Notes: generated from the letters alone by a model not told the origin. Positions 36,128 to 45,558 are shown, counted from the first letter of the stretch. The stretch is 64,000 bases of DNA from Roseiarcus sp963776665 (GCA_963776665.1 CAVZNQ010000027.1:32652-96651); one strand, 5' to 3'. A program made the numbers and translations.

Positions 36128-36907
36128 ATGGACCTCGGTATCGCGGGCCGCAAAGCGATCGTGTGCGCGTCGAGCAAGGGCTTGGGCCGCGCCTGTGCGC
36201 GGGCTCTGGCGGAAGCCGGATGCGCAATCGTCCTGAATGGCCGGGACGCCGCGGCGCTCGCCCGGGCCGCGAGCGAGATCAGGGAGGAAATGCGCGTCGA
36301 GGTGACGGAGATTCCCGGCGACCTCGACGATCCGGCGACGCGCTCGGCGCTGATCGCCGCCTGCCCTGACGCCGACATTCTGGTCAACAACAACGGCGGG
36401 CCGCCACGCAAGGATTTCGACCAGATCAGCCGCGAGGACATCCTCGCGGGCGTCGAATTGAACATGCTGACGCCGATCGCGCTTATCCAAGCGCTCGCGC
36501 CCGGCATGGCGGAGCGCAAGTTCGGCCGGATAGTCAACATCACTTCCGCTTCGGTCAGGACGCCGGTTGCGGGCCTCGACGTCTCATCCGGCGCGCGCGC
36601 CGGACTCACGGCTTTCCTCGCTTCGGCGGCGCGGCGTCTCGCCCGCCACAACGTGACGATCAACTCCATCCAGCCGGGATCGTTCGACACCGACCGGCTG
36701 AAGGCGGGCCTGGCCAGGGCGGCGGCGACGGCCAAGTCGAACGTCGACGAGGCGCGCAGCGAGTTGAAAGGGCGAATCCCCGCGGGGAGGTTTGGCGATC
36801 CGGCGGAATTCGGCGCGCTCTGCGCCTTTCTCGCCAGCGCTCAGGGGGGGTTCATCACCGGTCAGAACATCCTCATCGACGGCGGCGCCTTCCCGGGGGC
36901 CTTTTGA
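36128..36907 (+). CDS. SDR-fold protein lacking the Tyr-x3-Lys pair
   Basis: 259 residues. The cofactor motif CASSKGLGRACARALAEAG and NNNGGPPRKDF are present, as is the Ser in NITSASVRTPVAG. Where classical SDRs have Tyr-x3-Lys, this protein reads SSGARAGL, so the Tyr is replaced by Ser and the Lys by Arg. It keeps the C-terminal GQNILIDGGAFPG. This marks a recognised FabG-like side branch whose reaction is unclear. The stop overlaps the next start by four bases. Confidence 0.8.
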   Translation: MDLGIAGRKAIVCASSKGLGRACARALAEAGCAIVLNGRDAAALARAASEIREEMRVEVTEIPGDLDDPATRSALIAACPDADILVNNNGGPPRKDFDQISREDILAGVELNMLTPIALIQALAPGMAERKFGRIVNITSASVRTPVAGLDVSSGARAGLTAFLASAARRLARHNVTINSIQPGSFDTDRLKAGLARAAATAKSNVDEARSELKGRIPAGRFGDPAEFGALCAFLASAQGGFITGQNILIDGGAFPGAF

Positions 36908-37452
36908 AGCGGCGAAGGCTTGCGGCGCGCGAGCCGCACGGTCGGTTTCATGTCCTCTGCGTGCTGCTCGGGTCCTGCGGGGTCCTTCTGTGTCCGTCGC
37001 TCTCGCGGGCGGAGGAATCGCCCGCCCCGACTGGAAGGGAGGCGTTCAGCCTGACCTTCGATTGCGCCGGCCGGGCGTCCGAAGGGCGAAGCTTTCCCTC
37101 TTTCGTGAGAGGCGCTGAGGCGAAGTTCGAGGTTTCTGTGACGTTCGGCGAAGGCGCGATTGTCGCCTTGGTCGATCCGGAGACAGGCGCGATCCGCCAG
37201 CCGCTCTATGATGCGGAATCGACCAGCGGACGAATCCGTTTTGGCGACGGCGAGGAGACGACGATCGTCTGGACGCGAATGTCCGGCTTGGGCGGCGCCC
37301 TCGTCGGCGAGGCGATCATGAGCGACGGCGACGTGCTGACGCTTACGATCGAGCGAGGGTCCGACGCGGCGGTGGAGCGCCCCTTTGTCCTGTTCGCAGC
37401 GGCGAGCGCGAGCCTCTTCCGAGGAGCCTGCACGGCGGCGCCGGCCCATTAA
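36904..37452 (+). CDS. Exported hypothetical protein
   Basis: 182 residues. After a basic N-terminus comes a hydrophobic export segment (HVLCVLLGSCGVLLCPSLSRA). The mature part is beta-rich with one Cys in each half (LTFDCAGRA, FRGACTAAPAH). No family is recognised. The TTG start overlaps the SDR stop (TTGA), so the two are probably co-translated. Confidence 0.6.
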   Translation: MKRRRLAAREPHGRFHVLCVLLGSCGVLLCPSLSRAEESPAPTGREAFSLTFDCAGRASEGRSFPSFVRGAEAKFEVSVTFGEGAIVALVDPETGAIRQPLYDAESTSGRIRFGDGEETTIVWTRMSGLGGALVGEAIMSDGDVLTLTIERGSDAAVERPFVLFAAASASLFRGACTAAPAH

Positions 37453-37485
37453 GTCAAAGCAAGCCAAGGCAGCCGCGGACCCGAC

Positions 37486-37851
37486 TTATTGACCGGGGAT
37501 TTTGCCCACAGAAATCTCGATCGCCGAATAGTAGGCCGCCAGATTTTCGATGTCGGAATCCGAGAGATCTTGGATCACGACCGACATCATCTCGTTCTTG
37601 CGCTCTCCGGACTTGAACGCCGTCAGCTGTGCGATCAGGTAATTCCCGTTCTGCCCGGCGAGATTCGGCGCCTCGGGGATTTTCGCCAGTCCATCGACGC
37701 CGTGGCAGACGGCGCAGACCGCTTCCGCCTTGGCGCGTCCGGCCTTTGCGTCGCCCTGCGCCTCCGCTCCGCCCTGAGTTGCAAAGCAAAATATCAGCGA
37801 CGAGACGAGAAGAGCTCCTCTCGCCGGAAACCGCAGCGCAAATCGCATGAA
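37486..37851 (-). CDS. Periplasmic class I cytochrome c
   Basis: 121 residues with a signal peptide and one haem-binding site, CAVCHG, followed by PEAPNLAGQNGNYLIAQL and a methionine-bearing ERKNEMMSVVIQDL as the likely axial ligand region. ATG 37851 follows a GGGGA stretch. It is 78 bases downstream of the PQQ-type sugar dehydrogenase on the same strand and is its probable electron acceptor. Confidence 0.88.
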   Translation of the reverse strand, partial: FMRFALRFPARGALLVSSLIFCFATQGGAEAQGDAKAGRAKAEAVCAVCHGVDGLAKIPEAPNLAGQNGNYLIAQLTAFKSGERKNEMMSVVIQDLSDSDIENLAAYYSAIEISVGKIPGQ

Positions 37852-37929
37852 ATCCCCGGTCTTACGCCGTCCCTGCGACAGCACCAGCTCCGGCGGGCGC
37901 CGGAGCTGGTCTTTTTCGTCAGAGCCGTC

Positions 37930-39210
37930 TTACTTGCCGTCGTACCAGATGCGGTAGACGGCGCCGACCAGATCGTCGGACACCAGCAGCGAGCCATCCC
38001 AATATTGCTGCACGTCGACCGGCCGGCCGAGATAGTGGCCGTTGTCGTTCCAGCCTTCCGCGAACGGGATCGAAGGCCCGGCGACGTGGCCATCGTCCTT
38101 CAGGAAGGTGACCATGACGCGCGCGCCAACCGGCACGGTGCGATTCCAGGACCCGTGCTGGGTCGAGAAAATCGCGCCCTTGTATTTGTCGGGGAACTGG
38201 TTGCCGGTGTAGAAGGATAGGCCGAGGTCAGCCGCATGAGCGACCTGCTCAACTTCCGGGAAGACGACGTCAGCCGGGGGCGTCTCGTTCTTGAACTCGT
38301 TGGTGCGAGTGTGTCCGCCGCCATACCAAGGGAAGCCGAACTCCTCGCCCTGCTTATCGATGCGGTTCATCTCCCCTGGCGGGATGTCGTCGCCCATGCC
38401 GTCGACTTGATTGTCGTTGGACCATAGCGACTTGTCCTTCGGGTTGAAGTCGATGCCTTCAGGATTGCGCAGGCCGGTCGAATAGATCTCGCGGTTCTTG
38501 CCGTCCTGGTCCATGCGGATGATGCCGCCCATGCCGATCTTCCGGTAGAGGTCGGCTTTCTCTTTCGTCGGCACGTTGAACGGCTGCCCGATCTGGATAT
38601 AGATCTTGTTGTCAGGCCCGACGCGGCAGACCCGCGCAGTATGGTTGAAACTCTCCTCCGCCTTCGGAATGAGCTGCCCCTCGGGAACGACGACACTGAC
38701 CGCGACGTCCTGGCCCTCGTAGAAAAACTCAGCCGCCGGATACTGAAGGACCCGGTTCTGCTCGACGACGTAGAGGAAGCCGTCCTTCGAGAAGCAGGGG
38801 CCATTCGGCAATCTCTTCGCCAGCGTCGGGGCGAATTCCTTGACCTCAATGCCGCCGCCCTGAATGCCGCCGCCCTCGCCGCCCGCACGCGCACGGTCGG
38901 TCACCGCCCAGATCTTGTTCTTGCGCGTGCCGACAAAGGTCACGACGCCCTGCGGGCCCACAGCCATATGGCGCGCGTCGGGAACAAGGGCGTAGAGTTC
39001 GATGTGGAACCCTGGGGGCAGCTTGATCTTGTCTTTCAGGATCTGACTGACGGCGTCAGCCTTCGGTCCCGTCTGCGGGATGGTCGGCCAATCCATCGGC
39101 GCCGTCATACGGAAACCCTCCAGAGTTTGGAGGTTATCATCGGCCCGAGCGCCGCCCAGTCCGACGATCAAGGCGGTGAGTGCGACCGCCGATGCAATAC
39201 GAATTTTCAT
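37930..39210 (-). CDS. PQQ-dependent sugar dehydrogenase (sorbosone dehydrogenase family)
   Basis: 426 residues, exported by the signal peptide IRIASAVALTALIVGLGGARA. It is a six-bladed propeller of the soluble glucose/sorbosone dehydrogenase type: YSTGLRNPEGIDFNP, STQHGSWNRTVPVGARV and YLGRPVDVQQYWDGSLLVSDD match that family's active-site loops. It should oxidise an aldose or aldehyde in the periplasm. The start is ATG 39210 with GGGAG seven bases upstream. No pqq synthesis gene lies in the window. Confidence 0.87.
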   Translation of the reverse strand: MKIRIASAVALTALIVGLGGARADDNLQTLEGFRMTAPMDWPTIPQTGPKADAVSQILKDKIKLPPGFHIELYALVPDARHMAVGPQGVVTFVGTRKNKIWAVTDRARAGGEGGGIQGGGIEVKEFAPTLAKRLPNGPCFSKDGFLYVVEQNRVLQYPAAEFFYEGQDVAVSVVVPEGQLIPKAEESFNHTARVCRVGPDNKIYIQIGQPFNVPTKEKADLYRKIGMGGIIRMDQDGKNREIYSTGLRNPEGIDFNPKDKSLWSNDNQVDGMGDDIPPGEMNRIDKQGEEFGFPWYGGGHTRTNEFKNETPPADVVFPEVEQVAHAADLGLSFYTGNQFPDKYKGAIFSTQHGSWNRTVPVGARVMVTFLKDDGHVAGPSIPFAEGWNDNGHYLGRPVDVQQYWDGSLLVSDDLVGAVYRIWYDGK

Positions 39211-39375
39211 GGCCAATCTCCCTGAGTTCCTCGGATTTATTGTAGAGCCAGTCCGAAAGCGGACCTAGCTACGCGTAATGAGAATGAAACGCGCGAGGGA
39301 CTTCTGTCAACGCGGCTGAACAAAAGTCGTTTGCCAAGACGTGTTCATGGGATTTGAAGGCCGCGAGCGGAGCAG

Positions 39376-39393
39376 CGTTCGATATTCCGAACG
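39376..39393. promoter_or_regulatory. Perfect inverted repeat before the XRE-cupin regulator
   Basis: CGTTCG-ATATTC-CGAACG, two perfect 6-bp arms around a 6-bp spacer. It ends 37 bases before the regulator's ATG and just upstream of a TATGAT that could be a -10 box. The placement suits an autoregulatory operator. It could also affect the divergent sugar dehydrogenase gene. Confidence 0.55.
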
Positions 39394-39430
39394 AAATCGT
39401 CTATGATGCGCGCCAACGGCGAGGCGCGCG

Positions 39431-40048
39431 ATGGGCGTTGAAGGCAAGGACAGGGCGAAGGTTCTCGAGGCTGGAGCGGCTTCGCTGTCGAATCAGCTTG
39501 GGCAGGCTGTGCTCAGGCTGCGCAAGGGTTACGGGCTGTCGCTCGCCGACTTGTCGCAGCAGTCCGGCGTCGCCAAGTCGATCATTTCCCAGATCGAGCG
39601 CAACGAGACCAACCCGACGCTGACGACCATCTGGCGGCTAGCCCACGCGCTCGACGCGTCGATCGAATCGATGCTCCAGGGCGCCGAGGAGGGGCCGTTC
39701 ATCGAACATTTGGGCCGCGGAACGACGCCCATCTTCGTCTCAGACGACGGACTTTGCCGGCTCGCGGTGATCGGCTGGCTGAAAACCGTCGACTGGCTGC
39801 AATGGTACGATTTTCAGGCCGATCCGGGCGGCGTGCTCGAATCGACCGCCCATCTTCGCGGCTCGGTGGAGTGCCTGTCGGCGGTCGAGGGCGAACTCGA
39901 GGTCGAGGTCGGCGGATCGTTGGCGAAAGTATGCTCCGGCGAGACGCTGCGCTACCGCTGCGATATGCCCCACCGCATCCGCAACCTGGGCGAGAAGCCC
40001 GCGCGCGCGACCATGGTCTGCATCCTCAAGGCCGCCATGATGGATTGA
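39431..40048 (+). CDS. XRE-family regulator with C-terminal cupin
   Basis: 205 residues. The helix-turn-helix (LRLRKGYGLSLADLSQQSGVAKSIISQIER, written here in pieces as LRLRKGYGLSLADLSQQSG and VAKSIISQIER) is followed by NPTLTTIWRLAHAL. A cupin sensor domain (GSVECLSAVEGELEVEVGGS) fills the second half. Regulators of this type respond to small metabolites. It faces the PQQ dehydrogenase gene across 220 bases and may control it as well as itself. Confidence 0.85.
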   Translation: MGVEGKDRAKVLEAGAASLSNQLGQAVLRLRKGYGLSLADLSQQSGVAKSIISQIERNETNPTLTTIWRLAHALDASIESMLQGAEEGPFIEHLGRGTTPIFVSDDGLCRLAVIGWLKTVDWLQWYDFQADPGGVLESTAHLRGSVECLSAVEGELEVEVGGSLAKVCSGETLRYRCDMPHRIRNLGEKPARATMVCILKAAMMD

Positions 40049-40546
40049 GGCGGGCCGCCCTCTTAACTCTTTGGGCGCCATGATTCGAGTCGCGTCAGCC
40101 GGCGCCCCGATTGGCGTTGATTTTTGCCCGGCGAATCGAGCGAAGCGCCGCGTCGCTGATTCCGACCCCGTTTGTCCCCGGTCCCTTCGCCCCGGTCCCG
40201 CATTGGGCCAGGGACACTCGCGGAGAGACAAGGTTTGGGCAACCAGACTTGAGGATGTCCGGCGGGCGCGGCAAAGGTCAGGAATTCGGCAAGCAACTGA
40301 TTCGCTGAGGCTTTATGGCGCGGCGAGCTACGGTCTGGGCCGGGAAGGACATCGGGCAAGGCCCTGTGCGCCTACCTGCACAAAAATTCGACTCGCTTTG
40401 TTCGCGAATCTGAGTCCCTGTCGCGGAGTCTCCGATTCGTACTTGATTTGTTTTTGCCCTGATCCGCCCTCCGGGGTGCGCGCCGTGGCGCCGGCTCGAC
40501 AAGGCGCCGGGTCGCGCGATATGAGCGCCGTCTCTGGCCGGAGCGC
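40049..40546. other. Gene-free stretch of about 500 bases
   Basis: No frame here has recognisable coding character, and I see no RNA gene or long repeat. It lies upstream of the Mla operon and should contain that operon's promoter. A T-rich segment near 40445-40455 is the most promoter-like part. Confidence 0.4.
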
Positions 40547-41683
40547 TTGGTGACCTCGACGCCGTCCGTAACTCGCGAAGCAGCTCAGGACAGCATCGTC
40601 CTGGCGCTCGGCGGAACGTGGACTGTCACCTCCGGGCGTGACCTCGAGGCGGCCGGGGCTTCGCTCATCGCGCCGGCCCACGACGCGAAACGGGTGATCC
40701 TCGATCTTTCCGCTCTTCAGCGGATGGACACGGCCGGCGCCTGGTTCATCGATCGCGCTCGGGTCGAGCTGGCGGCGGCCGGGGCGACAGCCACCTATCG
40801 CGGCGCGCGGCCCGAGCACGCTACCCTGCTGCAGGACGCCGGCTACCACCCGCCAGAAGCGCCGACGCGCGTTCCCCCGCCGCATGGAATTGCGTTGCTG
40901 TCGGCGGTCGGCGAGACGGTGCACGACTCGGGCGTCGATTTCATCGACATCGTCGACTATCTCGGCGAAATCGTCGTGATGTTCCTGAGGCTGGCGCCGC
41001 GGCCGTTGCGCTGGCGCTGGACCTCGATGGTCCATCACCTCGAGATGTTCGGTCTTCGCAGCGTGCCGATCATCATGCTGATCAACTTTCTGGTCGGCGC
41101 GATCGTCACCCAGCAGGGCATTTTCCAGCTCGCCCGCTTCGGCGCCTCGACCTACGCCGTCGATCTGGTGGGGGTCCTCGGTTTGCGCGAGCTCGGCGTG
41201 CTGATGACCTCGATCATGATCGCCGGGCGCACCGGCTCGGCGATCACCGCCGAGATCGGCTCGATGAAAATGCGCGAGGAGATCGACGCGCTTAAGGTGA
41301 TGGCGCTCGACCCGCTCGAAGTGCTGATCATCCCGCGGCTGGTGGCGCTGGTGATCGCGCTGCCCGTCCTGACGTTCCTCGCCGACATGGCGCAGGTCGG
41401 AGGCGGCCTTATCGTCAGCTGGCTCTACTCCGGCGTGACGCCGCAAAGCTTTCTGCTAAGGCTCCAGAACGCGATAGGCATCAATACGTTCATGGTCGGC
41501 CTGATCAAGGCGCCGTTCATGGCGGTGGTGATCGGCCTCATCGCTTCGACCGAGGGCATGGAGGTGCGCGGTTCGGCCGAGTCGCTCGGGCGCTGCGTCA
41601 CCTCGTCGGTGGTCAAGTCGATCTTCATGGTCATCGTCATGGATGGGCTGTTTGCGATGTTCTTCGCCGCGGTGACCTATTGA
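40547..41683 (+). CDS. mlaE: MlaB-MlaE fusion, lipid ABC transporter permease
   Basis: 378 residues. Residues 1-105 form a STAS domain like MlaB (VILDLSALQRMDTAGAWFID). The rest is the MlaE permease with VPIIMLINFLVGAIVTQQG, FGLRS and the MlaE-type ELGVLMTSIMIAGRTGSAI. The system moves phospholipids between the two membranes and keeps the outer leaflet asymmetric. Start TTG 40547, with GTG 40550 equally possible. Its stop overlaps the mlaF start by four bases. Confidence 0.9.
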   Translation: MVTSTPSVTREAAQDSIVLALGGTWTVTSGRDLEAAGASLIAPAHDAKRVILDLSALQRMDTAGAWFIDRARVELAAAGATATYRGARPEHATLLQDAGYHPPEAPTRVPPPHGIALLSAVGETVHDSGVDFIDIVDYLGEIVVMFLRLAPRPLRWRWTSMVHHLEMFGLRSVPIIMLINFLVGAIVTQQGIFQLARFGASTYAVDLVGVLGLRELGVLMTSIMIAGRTGSAITAEIGSMKMREEIDALKVMALDPLEVLIIPRLVALVIALPVLTFLADMAQVGGGLIVSWLYSGVTPQSFLLRLQNAIGINTFMVGLIKAPFMAVVIGLIASTEGMEVRGSAESLGRCVTSSVVKSIFMVIVMDGLFAMFFAAVTY

Positions 41684-42532
41684 GCGCCGACGCCCCCCTC
41701 GCCAGCACGCGCCCGCGCGACGTCATCATCAGCGTGCGCGGCCTCAAGGTCGGCTTCGGCGACCACCTGGTGATGGACGGGCTCGATCTCGACCTTTATC
41801 GCGGCGAGGTGCTCGGTTTTGTCGGCGCCTCCGGGGCCGGCAAGTCGGTGCTGACCCGTACGATCCTCGGGCTCATACACAAACAGGCTGGGAACCATCG
41901 AGGTCTTCGGCCACGATATCGACAAGCTCACGCCGCGCGAGCATCTGGAGGTCGGCGAGCGATGGGGCGTGCTGTTTCAGGAGGGAGCGCTGTTCTCCAG
42001 CCTGACCGTGCGGCAGAACATCCAGGCGCCGATGCGCGAGCATCTGCAACTCTCCCAGTCGACGCTCGACGGTCTGGCGGCGCAGAAGCTGGCGCTTGTC
42101 GGCTTGCCGCCGGAAACGGCCGACAAGCTTCCGTCGGAGCTGTCCGGCGGCATGACCAAGCGCGTTTCCTTGGCGAGGGCGCTCGCGCTCGACCCTGAGA
42201 TCGTGTTCCTCGACGAGCCGACCTCTGGGCTCGATCCGATCTCGGCCGGCGACTTTGACGATCTCATCGGCACCCTCCAGAAGACGTTGGGCCTGACCGT
42301 GTTCATGGTCACCCACGATCTCGACAGCCTGTTCGCGATCTGCGACCGGGTCGCGGTGCTCGGGCACAAGAAGGTTATCGCCGCCGGCCCGATCAGTGAG
42401 CTCCTGGTTTCCGACGACCCCTGGCTCAAGTCCTATTTCCACGGTAAGAGGGGCGTCATCCGCCTCTCGGCGGCAACGGAGCGGCCCGCCATGACGGCCG
42501 GGGACGACCGGTCGAAGAACGCGGGGCGCTGA
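41680..42532 (+). CDS. mlaF: MlaF, lipid ABC transporter ATPase, frameshifted
   Basis: The first frame has GLDLDLYRGEVLGFVG and Walker A GASGAGKSVLTRTILG. Near 41893 (GGGAACC) one extra base moves the coding to the next frame, which continues TIEVFGHDIDKLTPREHLEV, LFQEGALFSSLTV, signature LSGGMTKRVSLARALA and Walker B IVFLDEPTSGLDPIS. Removing one base gives a normal product of about 283 residues. Every other gene of the operon is intact, so I read this as a sequence error in a working gene. Confidence 0.88.
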
Positions 42533-42538
42533 CAAGAC

Positions 42539-44137
42539 ATGGAGACGCGGGCCAACTATGTCGTGATCGGCGCCTTCACAATGGCGGCGGTCGTGGGCGC
42601 CTTTCTGTTTGTCATGTGGATCGCGGGCTACACGACGCCGGGCGGCCACCGGACTTTCCAGGTGATTTTCAACGGCTCGGTCTCCGGTCTTTCGAACGGC
42701 GCCAACGTCAACTTCAATGGCATCAAGGTCGGCGAGGTCACGCATCTCACGTTTTCAAGGAGCGACCCGCACCAGGTCGTAGCCGACATCGACGTCACCG
42801 CGGACGCCCCGATCGACCGGAACACCAAAGCGCGGCTCGAGACCGCGGGAATCACCGGCGCCGCCGCGGTCGCTCTGCTTGGCGGGTCGACGCCCGGCGC
42901 GCCCCTGGTCAGCGAGAACGGCCAGGGCGCCACAATCTACGCCGAGCAGTCGATGCAGCTGCAAGACATTCTCGACAACGTCGGCGCCCTCTCCATCAGG
43001 GCGACCGCAGTCTTGGACGACGCCCGGAAGATCATCGCCGACAATTCCGAGCCAATCCATTCGGCGATCGCCAATGTGGACGTCTTCTCCAAAGCGTTGG
43101 CCGACAACGCGCCGGGAATCGACGCAGCGCTGAAGAGCGTGGGCGAACTCGGCAAGCAGATCGGACCGCTCGCCGCGCGCCTGCAAACCCTGTCGGACGA
43201 CGCCGACCGGGTGGTCCAATCGATCGATCCCGCCGAAGTTCGCGCAATTGTGGACAACGTCCAGAATCTCTCGGCGAAAGGCGTCTCGGCCGTCGATCGC
43301 GCCGATAAGCTTCTCGCCGACAATTCCGATTCGATCCACTCGACGCTTCAGAGCGCCGACGTCTTCGCCAAGACTCTGGCCGACAACGCGCCCAACGTCG
43401 ATGTGACGCTCAAGAACCTGGCGGAGATCAGCAAGACCGTGCAGCCAGTGGTGGCGCAAATCCAGACCCTGTCCGAGAACGCCAATCGCCTGATCGCGGC
43501 GATCGACGCAGACAAGGTTCGCGACGTTGTCGGCAACGTGCAGACGTTCAGCCAGTCGCTCGCGGCGAGCTCGGACAATTTCAAGGGTTTGGTCAGCGAC
43601 GGCGCCGCGCTCGCCAACCACCTCAACGATTCGGCGAAGCGGCTCGATACCGCGCTCATCGACGTCGATCAATTCCTGAAAGCGCTCGATTCGCAAAAGA
43701 TCGCCAGCATCGTCGATCAGGTCAACGAGGTCGTGGCGACCGTGCGCCAGAACAAACCCAATATCGACTCGACCCTCAAAAACTTCGCCGAGCTCTCAGG
43801 CAAGCTCGACAATTCGGCCGACAAGGTCGATGGCGTCTTGTCGAGCGCGCAAAGCTTCCTTGGCTCACCCAGCACAAAGGGAGCGATGGACCGTATCAGC
43901 GAGGCGGCGCTGTCGGTAAAGAAACTCGCCGACGATACCGACGTGCGGATCAAGGACATCGCGACCGGCCTCAGCCGGTTCACCAACTCGGGCTTGCGCG
44001 AATATGAGTCGCTCGCGGTCGAGGGGAGGCGCGTCGTCGCTGACATTGACCGGGTGGTGCGATCGCTCGGACAGAATCCAAGCCAGGTGCTGTTCGGGGC
44101 GAGACCTGCGCTGCCTGAGTATCATGGCGGACAATGA
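42539..44137 (+). CDS. mlaD: MlaD-family MCE protein with long repetitive C-terminus
   Basis: 532 residues, far longer than E. coli MlaD (about 180). One N-terminal membrane helix (VVIGAFTMAAVVGAFLFVMW) leads into a single MCE domain (SGLSNGANVNFNGIKVGEV). About 380 residues of predicted helix follow, in which a unit near NAPGIDAALKSVGEL recurs about 94 residues later as NAPNVDVTLKNLAEI and again as NKPNIDSTLKNFAEL. The tail may form a periplasm-spanning helical tube. It is six bases from mlaF and overlaps the next gene. Confidence 0.88.
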   Translation: METRANYVVIGAFTMAAVVGAFLFVMWIAGYTTPGGHRTFQVIFNGSVSGLSNGANVNFNGIKVGEVTHLTFSRSDPHQVVADIDVTADAPIDRNTKARLETAGITGAAAVALLGGSTPGAPLVSENGQGATIYAEQSMQLQDILDNVGALSIRATAVLDDARKIIADNSEPIHSAIANVDVFSKALADNAPGIDAALKSVGELGKQIGPLAARLQTLSDDADRVVQSIDPAEVRAIVDNVQNLSAKGVSAVDRADKLLADNSDSIHSTLQSADVFAKTLADNAPNVDVTLKNLAEISKTVQPVVAQIQTLSENANRLIAAIDADKVRDVVGNVQTFSQSLAASSDNFKGLVSDGAALANHLNDSAKRLDTALIDVDQFLKALDSQKIASIVDQVNEVVATVRQNKPNIDSTLKNFAELSGKLDNSADKVDGVLSSAQSFLGSPSTKGAMDRISEAALSVKKLADDTDVRIKDIATGLSRFTNSGLREYESLAVEGRRVVADIDRVVRSLGQNPSQVLFGARPALPEYHGGQ

Positions 44138-44727
44138 TGAAGCGCAGGGGGGGTGGATTCTGGGCCCGATCGAAATCTTCCGTCGCAGGCGCCCTCGCGC
44201 TTGCTCTTTCGGCCTGCGCCAGCGGACCCGCCCCGACCCTGTACGATCTGACCGCCGCGAGTCCGCCGCAGGCTCGCGCGGTCCGCGCGCAGTTCCGTGT
44301 CGGCCAGGCGACCGCGACCGCTGACCTCGATGGCAGCCACATCCTGGTCCGCCAGTCTCAGACGCTGGCCACCCTTGCCGGCGCGGCCTGGCCCGAGCCG
44401 CTGCCCGCGCTTTTTCGCGCCCGGCTGACCGAGAGTTTCCAGAACGCGGGGCTCGCCCGTTCCATCGATGGCACGGCGGCGACCGCGAATTACGAAGTCG
44501 ATCTCGACATTCGCGCCTTCGAGCTCGACGCCGAAACCAAGGAAGTCCACATCGACATCGCCGCATGGGTCGTCTCGCTCGGGAGCGGGCGGATCATGGC
44601 GGACCAGATTTTCACCCTGCGCGTCCCGGTCGCGTCGACTGACACTGCAACCGTGGCGGCGGCGATGGATCAGGCCGCTTCGACGGTCATGACCGAGATC
44701 GTCGCGTTCGTCGCCAAGAAGCTGTAA
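44134..44727 (+). CDS. ABC-type transport auxiliary lipoprotein
   Basis: 197 residues with a lipobox (LALALSACASGP) placing the Cys for lipid attachment. The rest matches the auxiliary lipoprotein family seen with MCE transporters (PqiC-like): TLYDLTAASPP and LFRARLTESFQNAGLAR. It likely links the MlaD tube to the outer membrane. Its ATG overlaps the mlaD stop by four bases. Confidence 0.86.
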   Translation: MMKRRGGGFWARSKSSVAGALALALSACASGPAPTLYDLTAASPPQARAVRAQFRVGQATATADLDGSHILVRQSQTLATLAGAAWPEPLPALFRARLTESFQNAGLARSIDGTAATANYEVDLDIRAFELDAETKEVHIDIAAWVVSLGSGRIMADQIFTLRVPVASTDTATVAAAMDQAASTVMTEIVAFVAKKL

Positions 44728-44730
44728 ACG

Positions 44731-44747
44731 CCGCCCCCCTCGGGCGG
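44731..44747. terminator. Hairpin between convergent genes
   Basis: CCGCCC, loop CCCTC, GGGCGG. It lies a few bases after the lipoprotein stop and just before the stop of the opposing hydrolase. It could end transcription in both directions, although the trailing T run is short. Confidence 0.5.
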
Positions 44748-44753
44748 AAGCTT

Positions 44754-45396
44754 TCAAGCCTTGAAGCCGGACGGATGCCCCGCTTCCCGGGCATAGAACG
44801 CCCTGGCGCGCTCGACATCGGCCTGGGTCAGGCCGTGCCCGGCGGGCAGCTCGACGCGCTCGACCCGCGCCCCGGCCGCGCTGAGCGAGCGGGCCAGCGT
44901 CTCGGCGCCGGAGCGGGGGATGACGGGATCGTTCAGTCCAGACAGGATCATGACCGGAACGCCGGAAAGATCGGGCCGCGGCGGTTCGGCGAGCGGCGTT
45001 GTGGCCCGCAGGAGGATGGCGCCCGCCAGGGTCTTCGGATGCATGAGCAGAACGGCCGCGGCGATATTCGCGCCGTTCGAGTAGCCGAGCGCCACTGGTC
45101 GAGCGAGGCCGTAGGCGCGGCGCGCCTCGTCCACGAAATGGCTAAGCTCCGCTCGCCCGCCGACGCACGTCGTCTTCGTCGAACAGGCCTTCCCGAAAGC
45201 GCCTGAAGAAGCGCGGCATGTCGCCCTCGAGCACGTTCCCGCGCGGAGAGAGGAGCGCGGCCCCGGGAGCGATCTCGCGGCCGAGCGGCAAGAGGTCGGT
45301 CTCGTCGCCTCCCGTTCCGTGGAGAAGGAGAAGCGGCGGAAGACTCGGGTCGCCGCCAGGCTCGAACCGATGGATATAGCCGAGCGCAGGCGCCAT
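44754..45396 (-). CDS. Alpha/beta hydrolase, MhqD/carboxylesterase type, frameshifted
   Basis: The first frame holds LLLLHGTGGDETDLLPLGRE and RFREGLFDEDDVRRRA. A +1 shift near 45153 moves the coding to a frame with LSHF before an in-frame ATG, then the nucleophile elbow ALGYSNGANIAAAVLL, the acid in ILSGLNDPVIP and the His in LPAGHGLTQAD. Corrected length is about 214 residues. MhqD-type hydrolases accompany ring-cleaving dioxygenases in quinone detoxification, and such a dioxygenase lies 2.3 kb away on the same strand. The start (ATG 45396) is uncertain. Confidence 0.75.
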
Positions 45397-45558
45397 CAGC
45401 GGGTTGACGGGAGTTGCAAATCCCTGCCTCCGGTTTGGCCTCGGCGCCGGCGACGGGCGCTCTTGCCGTAACTCACGATTGCTGAGACACTCGTACGGCA
45501 TGCGATGCGGAAGCAACGGGTCTCCGGCGCAAGACCGATCCGCTTTCGGGATGGGGCC

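Noticed and set aside
40071..40553. 160-residue plus-strand frame before the Mla operon
   Set aside because: Arg/Pro/Cys composition and no start signal; it looks like chance in GC-rich DNA.
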